Source: Pegoplata infirma
Taxonomy: Eukaryota; Arthropoda; Insecta; Diptera; Anthomyiidae
Length of the DNA: 64,000 nt
Assembly (NCBI GenBank): GCA_963921195.1
Contig: OY992538.1
Span: 9,138,330-9,202,329, forward strand
Direction of reading: 5' to 3'
Shown: piece by piece, positions 1 through 13,000 of the stretch
How positions within the stretch are numbered: the first letter of the stretch is position 1
Layout: the number at the start of each line of letters is the position of its first letter
The notes under the pieces: model-generated
What the model was told of the DNA's origin: nothing
The model's input: the letters and a program-made list of their open reading frames with translations, nothing else
The model's database searches: none
Program-made: the position numbers and the translations under genes

Positions 1-1782
1 GTTCCCTTACTCAAACTTCTTTTACTCATAACTTCTTTAATAATTGCATTTTTTTCAGAATTTTTGTTTTTTTACGTACTTTTAAAAAAAATCAAAAAAA
101 AATTCTTAAAAGTGATTTAGTATGTGATTTTTAAGTTTTAAAATTTAAATCTCATTTTTGATTTTTTTAAAATTTTTTTGTGTAAATTTTCTATTGATTC
201 TACACATTTTTTGCCCAGTAGGATCGTGGGATAACATTTATAACTATTTTTTTAAATTTTTTGAAAAAATTTTATTGTAATTTTCCAATCATTAAATCAT
301 TTCTACTACTCCAAGGGTGCGTCACAGAGGGGTCATTTCCAAGACCGACCCCCATTAATTTGTACGTCTTAACATTTTTTCGGAACAAACTAATACCCTA
401 TCTCCAATTTCTAAGGGGGCTCTAATACAAAATGAAATTTTTTAAAATTTTCTCCAACCGCTCAAACGCCCCGGAGAGTGCCTTTAGAGCAATAAACTTT
501 AGAGCAATAAACTTTTATTGAATAAAGTATATTATCGACCCACAATATTTTTCTAGTCCAAACATTTTCTCTGAACACACCTACCCTCTATCTTTAACTA
601 TTAAGGTGGTCCCCATACAATTTTTTTTTATTTTTTTGTAAATTTGTTTTATTTAGTTAGCTCCTACCGGTCCAATGGTGCGTCCGAGAGGGGTCATTAG
701 TGAGACCGACCCCCATTTATTTTCACCATCCAACATTTTTGTAAAAAATACCTACGCCCTATCTCCACTCCCTAAGTATGCTCCCATACAAATTACAGTT
801 GGAGCAAATTCTATAAAAATGTAATTTTGAATGGAAGCCCACTTAGGGAGTGGAGATAGAGCGTAAGTATGTTTTACAAAAATGTTGGAGGGTAAAAATA
901 AATGGGGTCGGTCCCACTAATGACTCCTCTCGGACGCACCGTTGGACCGGTAGAAGCTGATTAAATAAATCAAATTTACAAAAAATGAAAAAAATTGTAT
1001 GGGGACCGCCTTAATAGTTGAAGATAGAGGGTAAATGTGTTTAGAGAAAATGTTTGGACTAAAAAAATATTGTGGGTCGGTCATACATTTGATTGCTCTA
1101 AGGGCATTCTTAAGGCAGTTAGAGCGGTTGGAGCAAATTTTAAAAATGTCATTCTGTGTGGGAGCCCCCTTAGTAATTGGAGATAGGGTATTAGTTTGTT
1201 TCAAAGAAATGTTAAAACGTAAAAATTAATGGGGGTCGGTCTTAAAAATTACCCCTCTATGATGCACCATTGGAGCAGTAGAAATGATTTTAAGATTGGA
1301 AAATTACAATAATTTTTTTTCAAAAAAATTTTAAAAAATAGTAATAATCGTTATCCCACGATCCTCCTGGGCAAAAAATTTGTAGAATCAATAGAAGTTT
1401 TACACAAAAAAATTTCAAAAAAATCGAAGAGTACAAACATTTTCAAAAATGAGATTTAAATTTTAAAACTTAAAAATCGCATACTAGAGCGCTTTTAAGA
1501 ATTTTTTTTGATTTTTTTTTTAAAGTACGTAAAAAAACAAAAATTAAAAAAAAAAAAAAAAATGAAATTTGGACCATCATTGAAGAAGTTATGAGTAAAA
1601 GAAGTTTGAGTAAGGAACAAACTACCAATTTTTAAAAATTCGATACCTTTTGAACGGGTCATCAAAAAAATCTGAAAATTTACCACGAAGGAGTTTTAGA
1701 AGGGTACTAAAAACTGTAAACAAATTCGGAAAATCTAAAAAAAAAAAAAATCCAAAGTGTCCGATTTGACATGGAATGCCCC
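1..1782. mobile_element. Foldback element copy 1, cut by window start
   Basis: The left half (1-~800) recurs as reverse complement in the right half (~830-1620): for example CTCAAACTTCTTTTACTCAT near 8 versus ATGAGTAAAAGAAGTTTGAG near 1590. The right end CCGATTTGACATGGAATGCC-CC at 1760-1782 matches the ends of the copy at 32692-35521. Nearly the whole element is one long inverted repeat. Small ORFs such as the complement of 917-1204 recur in the other copy but follow from the shared DNA. About 100 bp of the left end is outside the window. Confidence 0.85.
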
Positions 1783-2400
1783 ATATATATATATATATTT
1801 TTTTTTTATAAAAAAACCTGGTACAAAAAGCTCCTTTCTCCACAACCCATTAAAATGTTATAATGCTTCAAAGGTTTTTTATAATAAAAATTATAAAACA
1901 TTGCATGACATTTGAAAATTTTTTTTTAATGCCTCTGAGTTGTGGACATATGTTTTTTTTTAACTGCTCAATCCTAATTTCAAATCTGTTTTGGAATTTT
2001 TTATAACGTCAGGTTTCTGAGAAAATTGAGGTCAAAGTTTACACAAAACGTATTTTTAATGCATTTTTGACAGCACTTTGTTGTGATATTGTTGGATGTA
2101 TGGTATCTGGCCACTCGTTTTCGATTTACATTTCAGTGATGATTATGACTTTGGTTTTCGAATTTTTCTATCACGTTAGGTTTTTAAAAAAATTTAGGTG
2201 AAAGTTATCAAAAAAATAGTTTTCTGGGTATTTTCGAGATCTCTTAACTTTTTCACGGGCTGTGGTAGAAAAAACTTTATTTGACTTTTTTTTTTAATAA
2301 TAATTTGATCCAATGATAAGTTTTTATTTTATTTTTCCAATTTAATTACAAATCAATTTTAATAATTTTAACCCACACGAGAACTGGTAACAATGACCGT
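1783..2400. other. No gene seen
   Basis: AT-rich intron sequence between the foldback element and the tRNA-like repeat. I see no exon, RNA gene or clear element end. A (TA)n tract follows 1783. Confidence 0.5.
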
Positions 2401-2402
2401 CG

Positions 2403-2505
2403 TCTCATTGTAGCTAAATCGACCAAGGGTTTTTGTGGGAATCGAACCCACGACCCCCTGCTTCATAGGCTAGCACGCTACCAACTAACCTACAGGGGCC
2501 CCCTA
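2403..2505 (-). repeat. tRNA-derived repeat (SINE-like)
   Basis: On the complement an A-box-like GTTAGTTGGTAGCGTG and a B box GGTTCGATTCC lie 35-45 bases apart, followed by CACAAAAACCCTTGGTCGAT. A second copy lies at 54893-54985 with the same 3' extension. The anticodon stem does not fold well, so a tRNA-derived repeat is preferred to a working tRNA gene. Confidence 0.6.
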
Positions 2506-2509
2506 TGTG

Positions 2510-3190
2510 GTGGGCGAAAATAATAATAATTTGTCCGTAGAATCAACTGGTGAAATTAGATTTGCAATATATTCAGCCGTTTTTGCTCTGCAGAAAAATC
2601 TGCTCAAAATTCGCATTTTCAAATACCGGCATTCTTATAATCTCCCCTTATTCCTTCGATAAAACTAAGATTTCCGCAAATCAACTTTTCAAAATCAACT
2701 CTAGTTTTTATGAATGCTCATGAGATTTTTTATATACATATAAATATCCGGTAGATGGCGTTGGAGTTCAATTTAATAATGAACTGTTTAAATATTGACT
2801 TCAGCTAGTTTTTTTTTTTAAATAAAATTTTAAAAACATTTTATATTGTTTATTGTTACACTTTTGCGCAAAAAGGTTACAGCTCTACTAAAAAAAAAAG
2901 TAAATAACTAAAAAATATATTAACTATGTATTTAACAACTTTAAAAACAAATTTTATGTAACTCAATATTTTTTTTTTTTAATTGAAAATTAATGTGACT
3001 AACCCATATGAGATTCTTTGTTTTTTCAATAATTTAGCTTCTCAAGCGTTATTTAAAAATTTCTATTTTATTTTTCAAACAAAAAAACTTTTTTTTAAAT
3101 TTTCAAACTGCTACTTAAAAATATCAACAAAAACACACAAAAATACAAACAAAAACATGACAAAACACTTGATAAAAAAAAACAAATCTA
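2510..3190. other. No gene seen
   Basis: AT-rich intron with long T and A runs just before the candidate alternative exon. The small ORF at 2983-3210 is low-complexity Asn/Lys and is not supported. Confidence 0.5.
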
Positions 3191-3191
3191 G

Positions 3192-3430
3192 GGAACAAAA
3201 CACAGTGTGACATCTGCAATTCGAAGGCAGCCCGAAAGGCTAGACTAAAAAAAGAGAAAGAACAATCATCACAAGATGCTGGAGCTGGGGCAGCAGCAGC
3301 TTTCGGTGGCGGCGCTGAAGGTGGCGGAGCTGAGGGTGAAGGCGGAGAAGCAGCCACAGAGGAAGCTGCAAGTCAACCAACTACAACAACCACTACCACG
3401 AAACAAGAAGAGGGTACAAAAAGAAAATAG
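3192..3430 (+). CDS. Candidate alternative last exon of gene 1 (CDIC thioredoxin half with Gly/Ala/Glu/Thr tail)
   Basis: An acceptor-like TCTAG ends at 3191. The following 239 bases finish a split codon with GG (W if the upstream base is t) and continue NKTQCDICNSKAARKARLKK, a Q/S/D stretch, a Gly/Ala/Glu-rich low-complexity tail, seven Thr, KQEEGTKRK and TAG at 3428-3430. The phase and the C-x-x-C position match exon A (3899), so both could follow the same upstream donor. A polyadenylation-type AATAAA lies at 3634-3639. The product would be cut off after the redox motif and lack all later domains and the membrane anchor. An alternative reading, a pseudo-exon, cannot be excluded. No longer ATG-initiated frame explains this composition. 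Confidence 0.6.
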
Positions 3431-3633
3431 AATTAAAAAACATCATAATGATAAAGCTGTTGTTGTTGTTAAAGTGATGTTATTGTTTTTTGAATTCCAA
3501 AAAAATATCCATTCCACCTATATCATCACCACCACCACCAGCACCCTCTACACTACCCACCTACCAAATCAACCACCCTGTATTGTGAACCTTAGATAAT
3601 TTTTGAATGTTTTTTATACTATTGACACAAGAA

Positions 3634-3639
3634 AATAAA
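3634..3639 (+). promoter_or_regulatory. Candidate polyadenylation signal AATAAA
   Basis: It lies about 205 bases after the stop of the candidate alternative last exon ending at 3430 and before exon A at 3899. Such hexamers occur by chance in AT-rich DNA, so it only supports the alternative exon weakly. Confidence 0.35.
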
Positions 3640-3898
3640 ACACTTTATTTTTTCATATTTTTTGTATAATTCTAAATGAATTTAAACAGCTCCTTTCATG
3701 ACCTTTAACTTTCTTTTAGAACTTAACTTTATTTCAGATTTTTTTTTTTTCGTTTTATCATTTCAATCCTATTATTTAATTTAGTATATTCTTATTGTAC
3801 AGAGTCAATTGCTTGGTTATGTGTTGTTTTTGTTATTGTTAAAACTTTTGTTTTTCAAAATTTATTAATAAAAAATTTAAATTTTCCCAAAAATTTAG

Positions 3899-4081
3899 AT
3901 ACGGATGGCTGTGAAGTTTGTACCAAAGTTTTGGAAGAATTGGAAAACATTGATGATGATTGTGATAAACATGGCATTAAGTTTGTCAAAACAAAAGATT
4001 TTTCTGTAGCTGATGGTTATGGTGTTCATGATTATCCTGCCTTGGTTTATTTTGAAAGTGGTATTCCAAATGTTTTTGAAG
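3899..4081 (+). CDS. Exon A: thioredoxin-like domain 1, CEVC half
   Basis: The acceptor AG is at 3897-3898 and the donor GTAAGT follows 4081. The exon opens with two bases completing a split codon and then reads TDGCEVCTKVLEELENIDDDCD, ending in the HDYPALVYF cis-Pro strand and F-E-(G). It is 183 bp, the same length as exon G, the equivalent half of domain 4. No partner exon for the start of this domain is visible between 1 and 3190, so it lies upstream of the window. Confidence 0.92.
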
Positions 4082-7000
4082 GTAAGTAGTTCATTAAAAG
4101 AATTTATTTAAGTGTTGAAAAAGAAAAAAAAACATGACTAAAATTTAGAACACAATTTCATTGAAAATAGTTTTCCTAATTTCCCTAAAACTTAGTTAAA
4201 TTTAACTAAAAAATAAGAAATTTTCTAAACTTTGAGGAAACAAATTTAGTTCTTTTTTAAATAGTTCACAGTTGTCTTTAAATGGAGTTTTTTAATACAA
4301 GGAAACAAATTCTTACTGCCAAAGAAATTTTCCCCAAATTTTTGAAACATATCTTTATTTTTAAAATAATTTTCTTAAAAATGTGTGTACACACAATTTA
4401 GTTCAAGTTTAGTTAAAATAACTTCATCATATTTCTCTTCTAGTCCTCAAATGTGTATGAATTGAGCAAGTATAAAGCCTAACGGGAGAATTTTCTAAAG
4501 AAAGTTCTACAACAAAAAATTTGGACTAGCTCTACATATCCGTCGGGGTCTCAAAACCCTAATTTGGATCTAAAATTTAACATTCCCCTGTACCTGAAAA
4601 ACTAAGCAAGGTAGCGCGAAACGAACACAAGTTTAGGATCAAAATCAATGCGATCCTTAAATAACCCAACGTGGGCTGGCGCCAACAGGGTCTGGACCAA
4701 AGGAGTCCAATCTAGTCCTTAAATATGTATGAGCTTAAATATAGTAAAATATTTTCCACAATTGTTTTCCTTATTTTTAAGAAAAACATGAACTCCAAAA
4801 ATTTAAAAATCAATCCATTTTTATACCCTCCAACCACAGTATGGTCACTTTGTCATTCCGTTTGTAACGCATCGAAATATCGGTCGGGGACCCCATAAAG
4901 TATATATATTATTGATCCATGATCGATTCTAAAACATTCTGTGAATATCCGTCTGTCCTTCCATCCGTCCGTCTGTCTGTAGATGGCACGATGCAGTCCA
5001 AACCAAAAGAGCTAGCCTCCTCCAATTTGGCATGAATATGTCTTATGGTCCTAGGCAGGTTAAGTTCGTATATGGGCAAAATCGGCACAGGGGGAAAAAA
5101 TTCCCCCTTGAAAAACTTAACCAACCTCTGAAAAAATACACTTTTTTTACATGTTTTTTTGTATTTTTGTTATATAAATGAAACATTTTGTATATTTATC
5201 GGGATGGGAAGGTGCTCTCAACGTCCCCCTACTGAAAAATAATTCCAAGACTTTTCAGGTTCAATTCTATTTTGTTTCCGTAGTATTCCATTTGGTTTCC
5301 ACTTTCAAAGAATCCTTGAAATTTTTTATAGAACAAATATTCGGAATTCGAAAATTTTCTATAGAAAAAATATTCGCGTATTTCGTGAAATTTTCTGTAG
5401 AGAAAATATCCACGGATTCCGTGAAATTTTCTATAGAAAAATTATTAACGGATTCCGTGAAATTTTCTGTAGAAAAAATATTCACTGATTCCGTAAAATT
5501 TTCTATAGAAAAAATATTCACGGAATCCGTTAAATTGTCTATAGAAAAAATCCCTGAAATTTTCTATAGAAAAATATTTATGGATTCCGTGAAATTTTCT
5601 ATAGAAAAAATATTTACGGATTCCGTGGAATTTTCTATAGAAAAAATATTCTGTGAAATTTTCTATAGAAAAAATATTCACGGATTCCGTGAAATTTTCA
5701 ATAGAAAAAATATTCACGGAATCCGTTAAATTTTCTATAGAAAAAATATTCACGGAATTCGTGAAATTTTCTATAGAAAAAATATTCACGGAATCCGTGA
5801 AATTTTTTATAGAAAAATATTCAAGGAATCCGTAAAATTTTCTATAGCAAAAATATTTATGGAATCTGTGAAATTTTCTATAGAAAAGATATTCACGGAA
5901 TCCGCAAAATTTTCTATAGAGAAAAATATTCACGGAATCCGTGAAATTTTCAATAGAGGAAAATATTCACGCTATCCGTGAAATTTTCTATAGAAAAAAT
6001 ATTCACGGAATCCGTGAAATTTTCGAAAGAAAAAATATTCACGGATTCTATAGAAAAAATATTCACGGATTTCGTGAAATTTTCTGTTGAAAAAATATTC
6101 ACGGATTGCTTGAAATTTTCTATAGAAAACACATTTACGGAAAAATTTTCACGGATTCTGCGAAATTTTCTATGAAAAAATTCACGAAAATCACGAATTC
6201 TGTGAAATTTTATGTAGAAAAAATATTCACAGATTTCGTGAACTTTTCTATAGAAAAAATATTCACGGAATCCGTGAAATTTTCTGTAGAAAAAATATTC
6301 TCGGAATCCCTGAAGTTTTCTATAAAAAAAATATTCACGGATTCCGTAAAATTTGCTATAGAAAAAAAATTTACAGATTCCGTGAATTTTCTATAGAAAA
6401 AAAAATACGGATTTGGTCTATAAAAACATAATTCACGGATTCATTGAAATTTTCTATCAAAAATAAATTAACGGATTCCTTGAAATTTTCTGTAGAAAAA
6501 ATATTCACGGAATCCGTGAAATTTTTTATAGAAAAATATTCACGGATTCCGTGAAATTTTTTATAGAAAAATATTCACGGATTCAGTGAAATTTTCTATA
6601 GAAAAAATATTCACGGATTCCGTGAAATTTTCTATAGAAAAAATATTCACTGATTCCATGATATTTTTTATAGAAAAAATATTAATTTTCTACAAATTAA
6701 ATAAAGCTTTCTATAAAAAAAATATTCACGGATTCTATGAAATTTTCTTTAGAAATATATACACGGATTCTGTGAATTTTTCTGTAGAAAAAATATTCAC
6801 GAATTCCGTGAAATTTTCTATCGAAAAAATATTCACGAATTCCGTGAAATTTTCTATAGAAAAAATGTTCACGGATTCCGTGAAATTTTCTATAGAAAAA
6901 ATATTTGTTGATTCCGTGATATTTTCTATAGAAAAAATATTCACTGATTCCGTGAAATTTTCTATAGAAAATATATTCACGGATTCCGTGAAATTTTTTA

Positions 7001-10000
7001 TAGAAAAAATATTTGTTGACTCCGTGATATTTTCTATAGCAAAAATATTCACGGAATCCTTGAAAATTTCTGTAGCAAAAATATTCTATAGAAAAATATT
7101 CACGGAATCCGTGAGATTTTCTATAGAAAAAATATTCACGGAATCCAACCCATTTAGATAACAATTGTCCCATTAGAATAACAATTTCTAATAAGAGCTT
7201 TTTCTAAATGGTTTTTTTCGTCGGGACCATTATTTCTGGAACTAAAAAAAAGTACCAAAGCTTGAACATTTGTACCGATTTTCAATAAAAAATCTGGACA
7301 TTTTAAGAAATCCATTTAGTTTAGTAAAGTAATGTTAATAAATCGGTCGTGGGAACACTTCTTCAGGAAAATTAAGAAATATTCAGACATCAGAAAAATT
7401 TATGAAAATTCAGTAAAATTAAAAAAATATATACATACATACATATATTCACTTAGAAAGAATTAGAAAATAATTAAAAAATTTCCGAAAAATTCTGAAA
7501 AAAATGTAAAACGAATCAAACTTGTATAATTTTTTAATGATTCTTTTTTTAGCATATTAATCTTCTATATTCAATTATTATTCTAACAATTATTCTAAAA
7601 CCTCTAATTATTTCCTTTCCAGGTGAAATGCAAGAAGAAGAAGAAGTTTTACAATGGTTAATTACCCAAAAGACTGAAGATCGTATTGAATTAATTACCC
7701 GCCAAATGTTAGAGACCATGGTAGAGGAAACACAATATTTAGCTGTTTATTTCTGTAAGTGTAAAATTTTGTTTTAAATGTTCCAAATTAAATTCACTTA
7801 ATTTAAAAATCATAAAAACCTAATTTCCTAAAACAAAAAAAACCAATCCTTTGTAAATTAAACCAACAAAACTTACAAAAAAACAAACCATACACTACAA
7901 ATATTACACTTTATACTACTACACATTCATCATATGATCCAAAAATCATCATCCAATGCCAATGAATTCAATAGTGCCACCAGAGCGCAAGGGCAGTAGA
8001 CAACCTGCTTATTGTCGAAGTTATTGTGTTCCCATAGTACCTAAGGATGCCAGTTATGCCAATTCCAATTCCTCGTATACCCCAAAATCCAAACACACCA
8101 AAAAATTCCTTAAGAATTATATATCACGCAAAAGAAAACGTATCGAAAATCAAGGTATTCAGCAATAAAACAACACAAAATCTAAAACTAATAACGCGGA
8201 TATAATTTTCCTTACTACATATTCTTCTTGTTGTTTTTCTTTTTAAAAATGCGAATCTAATTTTAACTTTTGTTTTGTTTCTTCTAACATTTTATGTATT
8301 AATATGAAATTTCTTAAAATATATTGTGATCAAACTAATTAAAGGATTTCGAAAGCAGTAATGAAAAAATATGTATAAAGGTCATTATTTTCTTTACTAA
8401 TTAAAACCATGATATTCTCATAGCATAATTTTCAAGAAAATTATTTGCTACCTTGTAGTAAATCGTTTCTATTTTTGCTAAATAATCTTGACAATGGAAT
8501 CTGACAAATTCTGAAACACGTATCGATTAAGTCTTGCAAAAATGACCAGCATAAATAAATTTAAAACAGAAAAATAATTTTCTTGAAAATTATGCTATGA
8601 GAATATCATGGTTTTAATTAGTAAAGAAAATAATGACCTCGAGCCAGAATAAACATCCTCAAAATATAATATTTTCCAGGTCAAATAAAACAATTTTTAT
8701 TTTTTAATGAAAATTAATCAGAATTTGTATATAAAAAACACCGCTCTACAAATCTGAGGTTTGTCGCTGCGTTTTGGATGAAACCAAAAAAAAGTAAATA
8801 GGGTTTGGTGTGCCGATTCCAAAACGGTCACTCAAATTTTTCTATCACGTCACCATTTTGTCCATTTTTGAACGACTATAAAATTAGAACCTGACATGCA
8901 AATGACTTGGTATCAAGCTTATTCGAAAGTGTGTAATTTTCTCTTTCAGACAATATCAAATCTTCTTGGAATTTAATTTTTTAAAATAGTAAAAAAATCA
9001 TTAGCCACAAGTGCTTTAAATCTAAAATTTACGTACGAATTTGTATGGAAATTTGTTAAAAAACACTGTGTAAATAAACTAAATATTGAAAAAATGGAAG
9101 GTTTTTCGCTAATGATTTTTTTACCATTTTCGAAAACTAAATTTTTAGAACATTTTATCTTATCTTTAAGAGAAAATTACAGGCTTTCAAATGAGCTTGA
9201 TACCAAGTCATTTGCATGTCAGGATCTTATTTTATAAGCTTTTAAAAAGGGTCAAAAATGCCCTTTTGCGGCACTTTAACCGCGAATTACTCAAAATCCT
9301 GACGTGATAGACAAATTTGGGCTCCGGATTTGGAATCAGCGCAACAGACACTAACCAGAATCCAATACGCATTTTCTTGTTGAGCTGTGAAATCTATTTA
9401 AATTAAAAAAAAAAAAAAAAAATAGGAAAAAATAGAAAAATAGATCTTCCAAAATTTAGGTAGATCTTATTTTAAAATTAAATATACAAAACATTTGAGG
9501 ACTAGCTTCGGACCCTTATTGGTCCTGTAACGGTCGCCATAGATTTTGATTTAAAATTGTTGTCCGTTTCGCAATTGTTTAATAAAGTTTTCGAGATACG
9601 GTAATTTATGGGACTAATAGGTCTTGAGAATTTTAAAAACTGGATAAATCAAAAACTTTTTTTTTAACTTTCGGCAGTATTTACTGAGATATGAGCATTT
9701 ATAAAATTTCGGGAATTCAAGTTTTAGATTTAAAATTAGAGGTAATGGGGTAGCCAGATGTGTAGGGCTTGGCTATTCTATCTTTTCTTTTTGGTACTTT
9801 TTTTGAAAAATGTTATCCTTTAGATAGAGCAATATCGCTTAGTTTTGGAGATATTGCCATTTTGAGTTTTTAACTAAATTCTTAAAAGCTTTTCCAAAAA
9901 GCTTCCAAATCATTAGAAGCTTTTAATTAACTAAATTCTAATTGTAAGAAGTAAACTTTCTAAATTTTAAAAAGATAAATATGATGAACAAACCAAAAAC

Positions 10001-13000
10001 CTTTTCAAATTCTCCTTGTTTTTTAACAAAAAATTTTCGATCGATATTTAAATTTTTTTTATGTAATTTTACAATTTTTTTTTGTTAATGTCCAAATTTC
10101 CAAGGTAATTTTACCAAAAAAAATCTAGTTATGAATTACAAGAATTCTTTGTAAGTATTATCGCATCGAAAAAGTTGTAAATTTACAATTTTATTGGTAA
10201 AAAGCTTGAAAAATTACAAAAAAGCTCGTGAGTCTTACAAGAAATTCCCATAAATAATGAGGTAGCACAAAATCTAGTAAACTGAAAAAAAGACATGACA
10301 AAAATTTAGGAACAATTTTTTTTTAAATATTTCATGAAGGTCCTTCAGAGGGCACCCACCGATTGTCCTGAAACTTTAATATAAGAGTTACCAAACTTTT
10401 TTAGCTGCCCAATCTTAAATTAAGAAAAGGGTTGCCACCTTATGAAAAAAAGTGGTCCGAACTAGCAGGTACTTCGCCAAACGAAAAAATACGGGTCAGC
10501 TTAATTTTAATAGAGATTATTATATATGATTTTGGTGCCGTACTCATGTACATCTCCATATAAACTACCCCAACAATTTAACATTTTTAAAAATATGGAC
10601 TTAACGGAGCCGACCGATACACCTTCAAAAAACCTTTCGATTTCTATAAAATGTTCATATAGTTTCTTCTAAAGAAATGTGAAAAATCGTCAAAAAACGT
10701 AAAAAAAATCCCGTTTTCCCCCTCCCCTTTGACCCACTAAGTGTGAGATTGGGCAGCTAAGAAAGAACAGGTAACTCTTATTTTCCTCCCATCTTTCCCA
10801 TATGAAAGTTTCAGGACATTCGGTGGTGCCCTACCTTTTTCGTTAGTTAAATTTAACTAAAAAATAAGAAATTTTCAAGTTTCAATGTTCAAGTTTAATT
10901 AAAATTTACTAAAAAATAACCTCATGACATTTCTTTTCTAAGCGAAATAGTGCGAAACGGATGAAATTTTCGAAAGAAAGACTACAAAGAAAAATATGGG
11001 CACTACTAGCTCTGCATATCTGTCGGGGTCTCAAGACCCCAATTTCGGATCTAAAGTTTGAAATTCCCCAGATTTTATATATGCACATAAGTATCTCGGT
11101 AAATACTACCAACACAAGAAAACGTTATTTTTGTTGCTCATGACTCGTAGAACACTTCCGAAAAATACCCGAAAGCCCTCCGATTAATAGTTTTTGAGTT
11201 ACCCAGTTTTTAAGATTCTCAAGACCCTATAAGACCCCTGATTACCGTATCTCAAAAACTAAGCAAGGTAGAGCAAAACGGACACCAGTTTTGGGTCAAA
11301 ATCTATGGGACCCCTTAAAGGACCCAATGGGGTATCTAGTTAACTAGATTCTAAAATGTGAATGAACTAAAGTGTAATATATTTTTTCCTATTTTCTAGT
11401 TAAAATTGGCTTCAAATTAAATAATAGTTGATACTAGTATCAAATTTAGTTGATACTTGCTTAACATCCAACTTAGCGTATCGGTCTAGAGTGATCGTAC
11501 CTAAGAGGCAGTTAATAGCAAAAACGTTACAGATCATGGGTTCAATCCCTGGCGGCTGCGATCTGTTAATAATTTTCACATATAGAATAAAAATTGACTA
11601 TTAACTGAATAAATTTGACATTAAAAGTTTTTCTGATGATTATAATAACTGGATTATATGAAACTAGTAAACAACGAACCAGGATGTCTTAAAATTTTTA
11701 GAAAAATAAATTTTTCTTTCACACCTTTCTCAATTCAAACCATATATAACATGATTAAAAAATTATAATACATAATTATAATAGAGCCTGAGCTCAACTG
11801 TCTTTACAGAAAAACAAAAAATAACTCTGTTTTCCTTATTTTTGGCAAAATTATGAACTTAAACCAAGAAAAAAATTTTTGGAGCCAAGTCATTTTCTCT
11901 TTTTCTGAAAATTTAGTTAATTTTCCCAGATTTTAGTTCACTTCTTTTTTGAGTGTAGACCAACATTTTTAGGAAATTCGATCTGTTCAATCAAAATGTT
12001 GTAATCTAAATTGAAATTGCCATGACAAATCTGTTTTTAAATTAACTAATTCAAGTTTACCTGAGATTCTAAAACTCGCAAAAATCTCAAGAAAAGTCAG
12101 AAAAACACCAAAAAGTTCTGTTATATTCAGAAAAAATCGGAGAAATTAAGAAAAACTCAGAAAAAAGTTTAAAAAATGCGGAAAACTAGAAAACTCACAA
12201 ATATTATATTTTAAATAGGTTTATTCTAGCTTGAGGTCATTATTTCTTTTACTAATTAAAACTATGATATTCTCATAGAATAATTTTCAAGAAAAATATT
12301 CTATCACTTCAAGTTTGATCATTAACGATTTGTCATTAAAATCCCTTCGCTACTTGTAGTATAGAGTTTTTATATTTGCTAAATAATCTTGACAATGGAA
12401 TCTGACAAATTCCGAAACACATGTCGATTAAGTCTTGCAAAAATTACTAATCCAAATAAATTTAAAACAGAGAAATAATTTTCTAGAAAATTATTCTATA
12501 AGAATATTAAAGTTTTAATTAGTAAAGGAAATAATGACCTCGAGCTAGAATAAACCTACTCAAAATATGACATTTTAAAGGTGGAATGAAAACGATTTTT
12601 ATTTATTAATAAAAATTATTCAGAATTTAAACTCAGAAATATTTTAATAAACTATGTGGAGTATTTTCGATTTTGTACACCCGAATTTGAAAATTTTACT
12701 TTTATTTTCAGAAATCCTTTTATTTAGTTTGGTAACGAATACCTTAATTTTTGACGTTTTCTTTACGCTTTAATACTACATTAACACTTATACTAACTCA
12801 TCACAAAAATCGTTCTACGTGTCTCAGAAAAATATAAATTCAAATTTGAAATAATATTTAAAAATCTCCTAATTTCAGATAAAATCAATTGTAACATTTG
12901 CGATCAAATATTGGAGGGTCTTGAGCTAATCGATGATGAATGTGATGTATTTGGCATACATATGGTTAAAATACAAGATCCACAATTAGCAAAACGTTAT

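Noticed and set aside
917..1204. 95-codon ORF on the complement, matching another at 34208-34495 and part of 34677-35084
   Set aside because: The match follows from the shared foldback DNA; the frame is not kept with compensating changes and it has no known motif.
2403..2505. Functional tRNA gene
   Set aside because: A and B boxes are good but the anticodon and acceptor stems pair poorly, and a second copy shares a non-tRNA 3' extension.
3276..3599. 107-codon ORF MLELGQQQLSVAALKVAELR...
   Set aside because: It is a +1 frame of the candidate alternative exon; the C-x-x-C frame with matching splice phase is more convincing.
5300..7155. CRISPR-like regular array
   Set aside because: There are no unique spacers, the host is a fly, and the repeat is contiguous and palindromic.
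5178..7173. Long overlapping ORFs on both strands (183, 162, 191 and 158 codons) with KFSIEKIFTDSV-like repeats
   Set aside because: They are translations of the 36-bp satellite; frames stay open on both strands because the unit length is a multiple of three and nearly self-complementary.
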